Source of the DNA: an uncultured Eubacteriales bacterium
GTDB taxonomy: Bacteria > Bacillota > Clostridia > Peptostreptococcales > Anaerovoracaceae
Length of the DNA stretch: 64,000 bases
Direction of reading: 5' to 3'
Assembly: GCA_902798745.1 (NCBI GenBank)
Contig: CADBXM010000001.1
Coordinates: 62,001 to 126,000 of the forward strand
The translations under genes were made by a program, and so were the position numbers. Of the stretch, positions 16,668 through 25,600 are shown one piece after another. Each line of letters starts with the position of its first letter. Position 1 is the stretch's first letter. The notes beneath the pieces are model-generated. The model saw only the letters and a list, made by a program, of their open reading frames with translations, was not told where the DNA came from and ran no database searches.

Positions 16668-17346
16668 GATACTCCGGCAGCAGACGCCGTTCTCAGAACC
16701 ATATTGGGAGGTGTTTGACGCCGATGTTTCGGGAGATACCTCTGTTGCGGGGCTCCTGAATTATCTGAACTATCATGACGATATAGTCGATGAGAACGGC
16801 AGGCAGACCACCCGTATAGGATGGGAGTGTTCGTGCCTCCAGGGGATGTGTGGTTCGTGCGCCATGGTGATCAATGACGTGCCAAGACTGGCGTGCGATA
16901 CATTCGTAAGGGATCTTGGCAACGAGATCTCTATACGTCCACTACAGAAATTTCCGGTGATCCACGACCTTCTCACAGACAGGTCGAGCATATACGAGAA
17001 CCTCAAGAAACAAAATGTTTATATAGAAAAGTATCAGCCCGATACTATCAAGAACAGGAAGAAAGCTGAAAAGGAGCATCAGCATCAATACGATGCCGCG
17101 AAGTGTCTTAAGTGCGGGCTTTGCCTAGAGGTGTGCCCTAACTATGTTAACGGGCAGAGCTTCTTCGGAGCGGTTTTCGCAAACGACTGCTATCTCGTTT
17201 CCTCGAGGAATTCTGAAAAGAAAGCTGAGATCAAAAAGCTGTACGGCGAGCACTTTGGCAGCACCTGCTCAAAGTCCCTTTCGTGCATGGATGTTTGTCC
17301 AATGAATATTCCGACGATCGCGTCCATGGCAAAATTGAATAAATAA
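16657..17346 (+). CDS. Fumarate reductase/succinate dehydrogenase iron-sulfur subunit
   Basis: The 229-residue protein has the ferredoxin-like 2Fe-2S cluster motif Cys-Ser-Cys-Leu-Gln-Gly-Met-Cys-Gly-Ser-Cys with a further Cys in Leu-Ala-Cys. It then has Cys-Leu-Lys-Cys-Gly-Leu-Cys-Leu-Glu-Val-Cys-Pro for one cluster and a final Cys-Ser-Lys-Ser-Leu-Ser-Cys-Met-Asp-Val-Cys-Pro set. This matches the three-cluster layout of SdhB/FrdB. The ATG at 16657 has GGAG seven bases upstream; the ATG at 16651 is too close. The gene overlaps the flavoprotein stop by eleven bases, so translation is coupled. Confidence 0.92.
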   Translation: MKVRILRQQTPFSEPYWEVFDADVSGDTSVAGLLNYLNYHDDIVDENGRQTTRIGWECSCLQGMCGSCAMVINDVPRLACDTFVRDLGNEISIRPLQKFPVIHDLLTDRSSIYENLKKQNVYIEKYQPDTIKNRKKAEKEHQHQYDAAKCLKCGLCLEVCPNYVNGQSFFGAVFANDCYLVSSRNSEKKAEIKKLYGEHFGSTCSKSLSCMDVCPMNIPTIASMAKLNK

Positions 17347-17347
17347 A

Positions 17348-17374
17348 AAACAGACGCCTCAACAGCGTTTGTTT
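17348..17374 (+). terminator. Terminator after the iron-sulfur subunit
   Basis: A ten-base-pair stem (17348-17357 with 17365-17374, one G-T pair) with a seven-base loop ends in a T-rich arm just before the converging tRNA gene. Confidence 0.65.
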
Positions 17375-17379
17375 TCATT

Positions 17380-17455
17380 TGGTGCGCGCGGCGGGGATCG
17401 AACCCGCGACCCCTTCATTCGGAGTGAAGTACTCTATCCACTGAGCTACGCGCGC
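17380..17455 (-). tRNA. tRNA-Arg, anticodon CCG
   Basis: Read on the minus strand, a seven-base-pair acceptor stem (GCGCGCG with CGCGCGC), a D arm, an anticodon stem CTTCA/TGAAG with loop CTCCGAA, a TTCGATC T loop and an encoded CCA end form a complete 76-nt cloverleaf. The anticodon CCG is at 17420-17422 and reads CGG arginine codons. Confidence 0.97.
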
Positions 17456-17483
17456 ATGAATTAGCCTCGTAAAGTGTAACATA

Positions 17484-17512
17484 AAAAACAGGGAGATGGA
17501 CTCCCTGTTTTT
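17484..17512 (-). terminator. Terminator of gpsA
   Basis: A perfect 12-bp stem (17484-17495 with 17501-17512) around a five-base loop gives a U-run on minus-strand transcripts, just past the gpsA stop codon and before the tRNA. Confidence 0.88.
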
Positions 17513-17536
17513 AAATTTCCTTATTTCGCTCGTTTC

Positions 17537-18538
17537 TTAGAAAGTGTTCAGTTCCTCAACGCGATCCCATGTGAAGAGCTTGTCCATCGCATCAGCAACG
17601 TTGATGTTGCCGTGGATCACATCGTAGATAGCCTCAGTGATAGGCATTTCAACTTTGTACTTAGCCATAAGCTCGTGGAGAGCTTCCGCTGTGAACATAC
17701 CTTCAACTACCATGCCGATGGAGTCTCTGGCTTCGATAGGATCCATGCCGCCGCCGATGAGCTTGCCGCAAGTGAAGTTACGGGAGTCTTCGGACATGCA
17801 TGTTACGATCATGTCGCCAACAGCAGCGAGTCCGATGAATGTCTCAGGCTTTCCGCCCATAGCCACACCGAGTCTCTGCATCTCTGCGATGCCTCTGGCG
17901 ATCAGAGCTGCGCTGGTGTTCTCGCCATATCCGAGTCCGCTGATGATTCCGGAGCCGAGAGCCATAACGTTCTTTACTGCGCCTGCGATCTCGATTCCGC
18001 ACATATCAGGGTTGTAGTAGACTTTGAACTTGTTTGTGCTGAAGAGGTCTCTTGCTGCGAGAGCGGCTTCTTTGTTAACGGAAGCTACGGAAACGCAAGT
18101 CGGAACTCCTGCGCCAACCTGCTCAGCGTGTGAAGGACCTGCGAGGCAGACATATCTGTTGAGGTCGATAAACTCTGAAACGATCTCAGACATTCTTCTG
18201 AGAGACTTGAGCTCGATACCCTTCGAGATGTTCATTACGATAGTGTTCTCTTCGAGGTTAGGAACATGCTGCTCAAGAGCTGCTCTGAGGTGCTGTGCAG
18301 GAAGCGCGAAGATTGCGAATTCAGCGCCCTTCAGTGCCTCTTCCCCGGTCTTGCAGAAGTGATAGTCACCCTCAAGCTTTACGCCAGGGAGATATCTCTT
18401 GTTTTCCATATCTTTCTCAACGTTTGCGAGATGCTCCTGGTCGATGTCGTATACATTGATACGGTAGCCCTTGCCCGCGAGTACTGTGCCGAGCGCCGTG
18501 CCGAAGCTGCCTGCGCCAATAAAGCAAACTGTTTTCAT
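17537..18538 (-). CDS. gpsA: NAD(P)-dependent glycerol-3-phosphate dehydrogenase
   Basis: The 333-residue protein makes sn-glycerol 3-phosphate for phospholipid synthesis. It opens with the Rossmann motif Gly-Ala-Gly-Ser-Phe-Gly-Thr-Ala-Leu, has Lys-Gly-Ile-Glu, Ala-Gly-Pro-Ser-His-Ala-Glu, and the central Glu-Ile-Ala-Gly-Ala-Val-Lys-Asn-Val-Met-Ala-Leu-Gly-Ser-Gly with the catalytic Lys. The length is normal. It is a single-gene unit with its own promoter and terminator. Confidence 0.98.
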   Translation of the reverse strand: MKTVCFIGAGSFGTALGTVLAGKGYRINVYDIDQEHLANVEKDMENKRYLPGVKLEGDYHFCKTGEEALKGAEFAIFALPAQHLRAALEQHVPNLEENTIVMNISKGIELKSLRRMSEIVSEFIDLNRYVCLAGPSHAEQVGAGVPTCVSVASVNKEAALAARDLFSTNKFKVYYNPDMCGIEIAGAVKNVMALGSGIISGLGYGENTSAALIARGIAEMQRLGVAMGGKPETFIGLAAVGDMIVTCMSEDSRNFTCGKLIGGGMDPIEARDSIGMVVEGMFTAEALHELMAKYKVEMPITEAIYDVIHGNINVADAMDKLFTWDRVEELNTF

Positions 18539-18588
18539 GATAAGAATTCTCCTTTGTTTTTATGCTAAATTAATTTTGACCATCAATA

Positions 18589-18617
18589 AGTATACCGCTT
18601 TTTTGCGGATTTTCCAA
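18589..18617 (-). promoter_or_regulatory. Promoter of gpsA
   Basis: On the minus strand TTGGAA (18612-18617) and TATACT (18589-18594) are 17 bases apart, about 50 bases before the gpsA start. It is divergent to the methionine importer leader promoter. Confidence 0.75.
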
Positions 18618-18684
18618 CGGCTTGACGGCTCTAAGATTAAAAAGTGTATTTTGTGAAAAACAACAAATATTGGGAAATTTTTAG

Positions 18685-18713
18685 TTGACTTTACTAATTT
18701 TCATTGCTATAGT
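18685..18713 (+). promoter_or_regulatory. Promoter of the Met-rich leader and metNIQ
   Basis: TTGACT (18685-18690) and TATAGT (18708-18713) are separated by exactly 17 bases. The predicted start near 18720 lies about 30 bases before the leader ATG, with AAAGGAG at 18735-18741. Confidence 0.85.
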
Positions 18714-18750
18714 CACTTATGAACTTATTCTATGAAAGGAGCACATTCAC

Positions 18751-18816
18751 ATGAAGAGAAACATGATGATGGAAATGGGAATGATGGGCATGTGCATGTG
18801 CAGAGCCGGTGATTAG
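18751..18816 (+). CDS. Met-rich 21-residue leader peptide upstream of metNIQ
   Basis: A short reading frame follows a strong Shine-Dalgarno (AAAGGAG, nine bases before ATG). Nine of its 21 residues are Met (positions 1, 5, 6, 7, 9, 11, 12, 14, 16), and Cys occupies 15 and 17, so 11 of 21 residues contain sulfur. It ends Arg-Ala-Gly-Asp-stop. It is expressed from its own near-consensus promoter and is followed within 60 bases by a strong hairpin, then by the methionine ABC importer genes. The composition and position match the leader peptides of his, leu, ilv and trp attenuators, here tuned to methionine. The regulatory role is inferred. A small Met-rich metal-binding peptide is an alternative but would not explain the hairpin set or the neighbour. 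Confidence 0.8.
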   Translation: MKRNMMMEMGMMGMCMCRAGD

Positions 18817-18826
18817 CATAGGATAA

Positions 18827-18908
18827 GGTCATAACGAAGCCAAACTATGAATAGTTCTCGTGTGAGAAGTAATATAGGGGCAGGTCGTTACGACCTGCCC
18901 CTCTTGTA
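18827..18908 (+). promoter_or_regulatory. Putative attenuator (antiterminator and terminator) of metNIQ
   Basis: A 12-bp perfect hairpin with a TTA loop (18876-18887 with 18891-18902) is a terminator candidate, although the following tract CTTGTATA is only moderately T-rich. Eleven bases just after the leader stop (18827-18837, GGTCATAACGA) can pair with 18885-18895 at ten of eleven positions, which would break the terminator stem. A ribosome stalled on the Met codons (18763-18798) would leave the antiterminator strand free. A ribosome at the stop codon 18814-18816 would cover up to about its first bases. Small hairpins at 18842-18855 and 18855-18868 could shape the switch. Confidence 0.65.
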
Positions 18909-18971
18909 TATTCATAACAATCAGCGTAATATTAACGAGTTCGTTGATAAACGCGAAAAGGAAGGAAACAA

Positions 18972-20042
18972 ATGGCAGAAACTATCATAAGCCTGCAGGG
19001 AGTGACCAAGGAATTCGACACCAAAGGCGGTAAGGTAGTCGCTCTCAAAGATATCAACCTGGATATAAAGAAGGGAGATTCATACGGCATCATCGGTCTC
19101 TCTGGAGCGGGCAAGTCAACTCTGGTAAGAACGATCAACCTGCTGGAGCAGCCTACGGAAGGTAAAGTCCTCTTCGACGGAAAGCTTCTGACAGGCCTCA
19201 GCCCAAAAGAGCTCAACCTTCAGAGGCGACGCATCTCGATGATCTTCCAGCAGTTCAACCTGCTGATGCAGAGAGACGCGACCGGGAATATCAGCTTCCC
19301 GCTCGAGATAGCAGGAGCTTCAAAAGCAGATACAGAAAAGAAAGTCAAGGAACTCCTCAAGGTAGTAGATCTTGAAGACAGGGCCCACTCGTATCCGTCA
19401 CAGCTCTCCGGAGGTCAGAAGCAGAGAGTCGCCATAGCCAGAGCTCTCGCTTCAGATCCTGAGGTCATACTCTGTGACGAAGCTACATCGGCTCTCGACC
19501 CGAAGACTACACGCTCGATACTCAGTCTGCTGAGGCAGATCAACGAGGAACGCGGCATCACACTGGTAGTGATCACTCACGAGATGGAGGTCATCAAGCA
19601 GCTTTGCAACAAGGTGGCAGTCATCGAAGGAGGCGAGATCGTCGAGAGGGGCGAAGTGAGTGAGGTGTTCGCGAAGCCAAAGACCAAAGCGGCCCGTAAG
19701 CTCTTCTTCCCTGACGCGACAGAACGTGAGGTACCGGAAAAACGAACTGCTGTTAAGAACCGCTTGAGACTTGCCTTCAACGAGCAGACGGCATACAAGC
19801 CTATCATCGCGAACATGATCCTGGAGATAGGCGAACCGGTCAATATGCTTTACGCCAATATGGACGCGCTGCTCGATGAGCAGAAAGGACAGATGGTAAT
19901 AGCACTGTCAGATGACAAGACCATAGCGGATAAACAAAAGGCGTTTCTCATAAGGGAGGGCGTGGACTTTACTGAGATACCGGAGGATTCAGACTATTAC
20001 GACTATCCTGTGAACGGACCTGAAGAGGAGGTGAATGATTGA
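18972..20042 (+). CDS. metN: Methionine ABC importer ATP-binding protein
   Basis: The 356-residue protein has Walker A Gly-Leu-Ser-Gly-Ala-Gly-Lys-Ser-Thr near residue 45, the signature Leu-Ser-Gly-Gly-Gln-Lys-Gln-Arg, and Walker B with Cys-Asp-Glu-Ala-Thr-Ser-Ala-Leu-Asp. A C-terminal extension from about residue 260 resembles the NIL/ACT-type regulatory domain of MetN, which binds methionine and causes transinhibition. It powers the MetI permease. It is the first structural gene after the Met-rich leader, with the next gene overlapping by one base. Confidence 0.97.
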   Translation: MAETIISLQGVTKEFDTKGGKVVALKDINLDIKKGDSYGIIGLSGAGKSTLVRTINLLEQPTEGKVLFDGKLLTGLSPKELNLQRRRISMIFQQFNLLMQRDATGNISFPLEIAGASKADTEKKVKELLKVVDLEDRAHSYPSQLSGGQKQRVAIARALASDPEVILCDEATSALDPKTTRSILSLLRQINEERGITLVVITHEMEVIKQLCNKVAVIEGGEIVERGEVSEVFAKPKTKAARKLFFPDATEREVPEKRTAVKNRLRLAFNEQTAYKPIIANMILEIGEPVNMLYANMDALLDEQKGQMVIALSDDKTIADKQKAFLIREGVDFTEIPEDSDYYDYPVNGPEEEVND

Positions 20043-20704
20043 TGGATGCTCATACATTGATTGAACTCCTTGAAGAAGGTACTGTACAAACGCTGATAAT
20101 GACAATTGTCGGCACGTTGGTCTCGTACATCATAGGACTTCCAGTCGGAGTTTCGCTCATAGTGACCAGCCCTAACGGAATAAAGCCTGTTGCTTGGTAC
20201 AACAAGATCATGGGATTCATAGTAAATGTCATCAGATCAATGCCTTTCCTGATCCTCATGATAGCTTTCATGCCATACATCAGGATGGTGATCGGGACTG
20301 GAATCGGTACATGGGCGACAACGGCAGCTCTCATACTCGCGGCCTGGCCGTTTGTAGCCAGGATGGTGGAGCAAAGCCTGCTCGAGGTAGATCCGGGAGT
20401 CATCGAAGCAGCCCAGGCGATGGGAGCAAGCAATATGCAAATAATCCGCAAGGTGCTGCTGCTTGAGGCTAGACCATCGCTTCTCAATGGAGCCGCGGTG
20501 GCAACCATCACCATACTCGGATATTCCGCAATGGCGGGAACACTTGGAGGCGGAGGCCTCGGCGATATAGCCATCAGATTCGGTCATTACAGATTCCAGC
20601 CGACGATAATGTGGATCACGATCATCGTACTTGTAGTGATCGTTCAGATCATGCAGGAAATCGGTATCAGAGTGGCAGCGAAGATGGACAACCGTATCAG
20701 TTAA
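20042..20704 (+). CDS. metI: Methionine ABC importer permease
   Basis: The 220-residue membrane protein has five or so helices and the ABC permease coupling loop Glu-Ala-Ala-Gln-Ala-Met-Gly-Ala-Ser near residue 140. The C-terminal block Ala-Gly-Thr-Leu-Gly-Gly-Gly-Gly-Leu-Gly-Asp is typical of MetI. The ATG at 20042 shares a base with the metN stop (TGATG), so the two are translationally coupled. Confidence 0.97.
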   Translation: MDAHTLIELLEEGTVQTLIMTIVGTLVSYIIGLPVGVSLIVTSPNGIKPVAWYNKIMGFIVNVIRSMPFLILMIAFMPYIRMVIGTGIGTWATTAALILAAWPFVARMVEQSLLEVDPGVIEAAQAMGASNMQIIRKVLLLEARPSLLNGAAVATITILGYSAMAGTLGGGGLGDIAIRFGHYRFQPTIMWITIIVLVVIVQIMQEIGIRVAAKMDNRIS

Positions 20705-20729
20705 CGACCCTTAGGGGTAAAAATATAAT
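20701..20729 (+). promoter_or_regulatory. Possible internal promoter for metQ
   Basis: TTAACG (20701-20706) and a perfect TATAAT (20724-20729) are 17 bases apart between metI and metQ. The -35 box is imperfect. An extra start would raise binding protein relative to the membrane complex. Confidence 0.45.
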
Positions 20730-20775
20730 AGGTATATACTTGGATGATGAATATTTTTCATAAGGAGGAAACAAC

Positions 20776-21603
20776 ATGAAGAACATCAAAAGAACAGGTA
20801 TCCTCGCGTTAGTGCTTGCGCTCGCGCTTGGCGCACTCACAGCATGCGGCGGTGGAAGCAGCTCCGAGGACAAGGTTATCAAGGTAGCAGCATCGCCTAC
20901 ACCACACGCAGTCATCCTTAACTCCGACGCAGTAAAGAACGCGCTCGCGGAAGATGGATGGACACTCGAGGTACAGGAGTTTGAAGACTATGTACAGCCA
21001 AACGTAGCTACTACTGACGGAGACGTAGACGCTAACTATTTCCAGCACGTTCCTTATCTTGATGAGTACAATACTCAGAACGGAACAAACCTTGTATCCG
21101 TTGCAGGCGTACACTATGAGCCGATGGGTGTTTATGCAGGAACAAAGAAGAGCTTCGACGAGCTCGCTGATGGCGATAAGATCGGTATTCCAAACGATGC
21201 TACAAACGGCGCCAGAGCACTTCTGCTTCTCCAGGACAATGGAGTCATCAAGCTGAAAGACGACGCAGGCGTAACAGCAACCGAGAAGGATATCGTTGAG
21301 AATCCAAAGAACATCACTATCGTTCCTCTTGAGGCGGCTACTATTCCGGCAACTCTTCCGGACCTCGCACTCGGAGTAATCAATGCAAACTATGCAATCG
21401 GAGCAGAGCTCAAGATCGAGGAAGCTCTTGCAACAGAGGCAGTTGATTCCCTCGCTGCAGACACATACGTAAATGTGATCGTTGTAAACGAGGAGAACAA
21501 GGATAGCGAAAAGACAAAAGCTCTCGTAGCAGCTCTCCAGACTGACGAAGTAAAGGCATTCATCGAATCCGAATTCAACGGAGCAGTAGTTGCGAAGTTC
21601 TAG
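20776..21603 (+). CDS. metQ: Methionine-binding lipoprotein (NlpA family)
   Basis: The 275-residue protein has a lipoprotein signal ending Leu-Gly-Ala-Leu-Thr-Ala-Cys, a short Gly/Ser linker, and a NlpA-family body starting Ile-Lys-Val-Ala-Ala-Ser-Pro-Thr-Pro-His-Ala. The Asp-Ala-Asn-Tyr-Phe-Gln-His and Ala-Asn-Tyr-Ala-Ile blocks line the ligand pocket in MetQ relatives. AAGGAGG precedes the ATG. A strong terminator follows. Confidence 0.96.
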   Translation: MKNIKRTGILALVLALALGALTACGGGSSSEDKVIKVAASPTPHAVILNSDAVKNALAEDGWTLEVQEFEDYVQPNVATTDGDVDANYFQHVPYLDEYNTQNGTNLVSVAGVHYEPMGVYAGTKKSFDELADGDKIGIPNDATNGARALLLLQDNGVIKLKDDAGVTATEKDIVENPKNITIVPLEAATIPATLPDLALGVINANYAIGAELKIEEALATEAVDSLAADTYVNVIVVNEENKDSEKTKALVAALQTDEVKAFIESEFNGAVVAKF

Positions 21604-21623
21604 TCAAACGACAGTAAAAGCCG

Positions 21624-21653
21624 AAAACCGGGGCTTGTCCCCGGTTTTCTTTT
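21624..21653 (+). terminator. Terminator after metQ
   Basis: A ten-base-pair stem (21624-21633 with 21639-21648) with a five-base loop is followed by CTTTTC. It ends 13 bases before the next ATG, so the racemase gene depends on read-through or is made at a lower level. Confidence 0.85.
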
Positions 21654-21665
21654 CAGGAGCAGTCA

Positions 21666-22367
21666 ATGGATAATATCAGAAAAGTAGCAGTTATCTCCGG
21701 CACACCGGTGGATACACAGATGGGGGTCGATTTCATCGAAAAAAAGAATTCCGAGGCGACCGAAGGGGCCGTTATATTTGACGCGCGCTATTGCCCGGTG
21801 TCAGAGGACTGCGACGCTCAGATCAGATTTCAGTACACGGATGATGACGGAAAACGCGCAGCTATGGACGCCCTCTTCGACCCCGAGATAGCGGCCGGCA
21901 CGAGAGACTTTTTCATTTACTGTAACTCTCTCTCAGGCGCGTTCGGATTCGATGCCTACGCGATGAGTAAGTCCGCGGAGAGCGGCGAAGATATACGCGT
22001 GTATACTCCGCTACAGGTTTACAGAGCGATGGGCGAAAAATATGCCCGCGTCGGAGTGATTGCGGCAAACAATATTTCCGCTCATGGTATCGAGGAAGCT
22101 TTCATGGCGACAAATCCTGATGTTTACGTGATCGGAACTGGCAATATGGCGATCGTAAGGGCCATCGAAGACGGTGTAGCTCCCGGAGAGATCGTCGATA
22201 GTTTCGGACTTGAAAAGATGGCGGCATATATGGAAGCTTGCGGCGTGGAAGCTATCGTTCTCGGCTGTACTCACTTCCCGTATTTCAAAGAGGAGCTCGC
22301 AAAAGTCACCGACCTTCCTCTGATAGATCCGGCAGACGAAATGTACCGGGCTATGCTTGACTACTGA
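21666..22367 (+). CDS. Aspartate/glutamate racemase family protein
   Basis: The 233-residue protein has the two catalytic-cysteine regions of cofactor-independent Asp/Glu racemases: Tyr-Cys-Asn-Ser-Leu-Ser-Gly in the first half and Leu-Gly-Cys-Thr-His-Phe-Pro-Tyr in the second, with a Gly-Val-Ile-Ala-Ala-Asn strand between. The Asn-Ser/Cys-Thr pairing follows the family pattern. The exact substrate cannot be read. The position directly after metQ suggests a link to amino acid uptake, but the intervening terminator weakens that. Confidence 0.88.
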   Translation: MDNIRKVAVISGTPVDTQMGVDFIEKKNSEATEGAVIFDARYCPVSEDCDAQIRFQYTDDDGKRAAMDALFDPEIAAGTRDFFIYCNSLSGAFGFDAYAMSKSAESGEDIRVYTPLQVYRAMGEKYARVGVIAANNISAHGIEEAFMATNPDVYVIGTGNMAIVRAIEDGVAPGEIVDSFGLEKMAAYMEACGVEAIVLGCTHFPYFKEELAKVTDLPLIDPADEMYRAMLDY

Positions 22368-22621
22368 TCAGAACTAGTGCTTTTGACTAAAAAACGGACT
22401 TTGTGGCGACAGTTCTAACTGCCGCTATTTTGTTTGCTGAAAACCCCCGAACAAAGGGGTGCGCACCTTTATTTCGAATGCGATTTAATATATAATCTAC
22501 TCTGTATGGGTATGCGATTATAGCGCCATGAAAACGGACGCTTCAAAACCCTAAAATAGGGGCGGGAAAGAGATGAAGCATACGGTGATCCGAAATAAAA
22601 AAATACAAAAGGATGGAAAAA

Positions 22622-25600
22622 ATGGATAACGGATTTGTCAAAGTAGACAGATGGGGCGAGTGCCTCTGGGGGATAGATGAAAACGGTAATTTGCTGATCG
22701 ATGGAGGAAAAGCTGCCTCTGTTTCGGAAACAGGTGTGCCGTGGAAAGATTTCGCGTCTGAATTGGTGACGGTGATCGCGAGCCGCAAGGTGACTTTCCC
22801 TGACGGTGCGTCTCTCGCGGGGCTCTTCAAAGGTTGCAAGCAATTGCAGAGGGGAGACCTCAGCGGCTTCGACACTTCGAATGTATCAGATATGAGTTCG
22901 ATGTTTGAAGGGTGTGTAAGACTTACAGATCTCGATCTGTCATCCTTTGATACATATGCATGCAGTGACATGAGCAATATGTTCCATCAGTGCGCTTCTC
23001 TGACTGACATGCTTATTGGAGACAGCTTCAGCACCGACGGAGACGGAAGCACCGACTGCGGCAAACTGGCTGTCAAGGAATACGGCAAGTACAAAAAAGC
23101 GAAACCATTCTCGGTCGATGGATTCAGAGTGACTTATCACAGCAATTATCCTGACGGAAATGATGCGCCGGCTGAAGAAAGACGCACTATACCGAATTAC
23201 AGATACGTGCTCGAGGAGCAGCTGTTCGATGAGCCTGATGAGTATTCGGCATTCATCGGATGGTGCGGCACTCCTGAGGGCAAAGGTGAGGTATATGAAG
23301 GTGGCTGTGAGATAGAGACTGTCGATGAGGACACAGATCTTTACGCGGTTTGGGGCAGAGTTCCTGAGATCGGCGAAATCGCCGGCCCGATCAGTTTCAC
23401 TTACGGAAGCCCTATACCGTTTGAGCTCCCTGAGATCACATCGGTCAACGACCCGCACGTAAGTGGTTACCTCGAAGTGAGCGAAACAGGCGAAGAAGGA
23501 AGCTGGGAAGCTATAGAGCACACTGCTATTCTGCCTGTATCTTACGACGGATACCTTCTGAGACTGCATGCGTCAAACAGCATAGGAGACGCAGTGTCCA
23601 ATGAGGTGAGGATCAACATACAAAAAGCCAATATAGACTCATCTTCCGTTCGCTGGGCTGAGGATGAAAACATGATCTACGATGGCAGCGTCAAGCATGT
23701 TTGGCTCGAAGGGCTCCCTGAAGGCATCGAACCGGTATACAGCGGTAACGAAGCGACGGAAGCGGGCACATACACCGCGTCCTTCGACTTTGAATTCGAC
23801 AGAGATAATTTCAATGAGCCGCTTATCGTAAGGGAGCATGAATGGACGATCCGTAAAGCCCCTCTCGACCTTTCAAATGTGCGCTGGGACTATGACGGCC
23901 CGTTCGAATACGACGGAAACAATCACGGAGTGGGGCTCAAGGGCCTTCCGGAGGGCGTGACTGCAGAATATGAGGACAACACTCACAACGCAGCCGGCGA
24001 ATACACCGCGACAGTGACGCTCCATTACGATGAGGAGAATTTCGAGAAACCTCGCGAGATCGCTCCTTGCGTTTGGAAGATAAAGAGCGCTGTGATCGAT
24101 CCGGCTGATCTCGAGTGGTCGGGATACGATGACTATGTATACGATGGAAGCGCGAAGAGCGTTTACGTTACGAATCTGCCTGATGATGCCGAGTATGAAT
24201 ACGAAGGCGCCGAAGAGATACCTGCGGGCAAATACCTCGCAAGACTTTCGCTTTACGGCAATTACGCTCTGGCAGGGCCGGCAGAGTACGAGTGGGAGAT
24301 CGAAAAGGCTTCTTACGACATGGGCGATGTTGCATGGAGCGAAGAGCAGAGCTTCACATATGACGGGGATATCCACGGTGTTCAGCTCAGCGGAATCCCT
24401 TATGGCATCGACGTGAAATACAGCGGCAACGAAAGCAGATACGCGGGCGAATACACCGCCAGAGCGACTTTCGACAATCTTGATACTCACAACTTCCACA
24501 CGCCTGAAGACATGACTCTTGACTGGAGAATAGGCAGAAAAGAAGCGGATATGTCGGGCGTCAGATGGAATTACGACGGCGCGTTCACTTATGATGGCGA
24601 GATGAAGAGGGTAGAGCTTGAGGGCTTGCCTGAAGGAATCTATGTAGAATATGAAAATGCTTCTGCATATGACGCGGGAGTCTACAACGCTCATGCTGTA
24701 CTGAAATATGACAGGGACAATATGACCGTAAACGCTCCTTCAGACTGCCAGTGGAAGATAAACAAGAAGAGGATCGACATCTCCGATGTACGCTGGGATT
24801 ATACAGATGCTTTCGTGTATAACGGGCGTGAGCAGGGAGTATACCTTCTTAACGTCCCTGAGGGTGTTGAAGTCGAATACGAAGGCAATGTGAAAGTGGC
24901 TGCCGGAAAGTACGCGGCGAGTGCCACTATGGTGCCTAATGATTCGGTCAACTACGAGGTGCCTGAGATCAGTGGCCTCACATGGTCGATCGATAAAGCA
25001 GATATCAGTCTGCCTGAACTTCGCTGGACCGACTGCTCTGGTTTCGTATACGACGGGACGGAGATGACAGTAGGTATTGAGAGCGATCTCGGAGACGATA
25101 TCGATGTCGAATACACCGGCAATACCGCGAAGACGGCAGGCAGATACTATGCCAAAGCCATTTTCTCGGCTGTCGATGACAATAATTACAAAGCGCCTGC
25201 GTCCGAGGGGTATTCCTGGGACATCGCAAAGGCGTCAAAGGATATGACCGGCGTTTACTGGGATTACAAGGGCGAGTTCGTATATGACGGAAGCATCAGG
25301 ACCGTCGGGCTCGTTAACCTCCCTGAAGGCGTGAGCGTGGAGTATGAAAACGCATCTGCTTCGGAAGCAGGCGAGTATACCGCGGTCGCGAGATTCAGCG
25401 TTACAGACGCCGACAATTTCGAGAATGATATTCCTGAGATGAGCCTCGATTGGCGCATAGCCAAGGCGACGTTCGACATGAGCGGCGTGAGATGGCAGGA
25501 GCCAAAGGAATTCACATATGATGGTGAGGAGAAAGAGGTCAGACTTACAGGTCTGCCTGATGGGCTTTCACCGGAGTACGAAGACAATTCCGCGACAAAC

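Noticed and set aside
18817-18971. S-box (SAM) riboswitch or T-box in front of metN
   Set aside because: I could not find the conserved core of either class; the leader is too short after the peptide frame and the visible structures are a simple competing hairpin set. A covariance search would settle it.
20705-20722. ACCC-TTA-GGGGT hairpin between metI and metQ as a terminator
   Set aside because: The stem is only four base pairs and no T tract follows.
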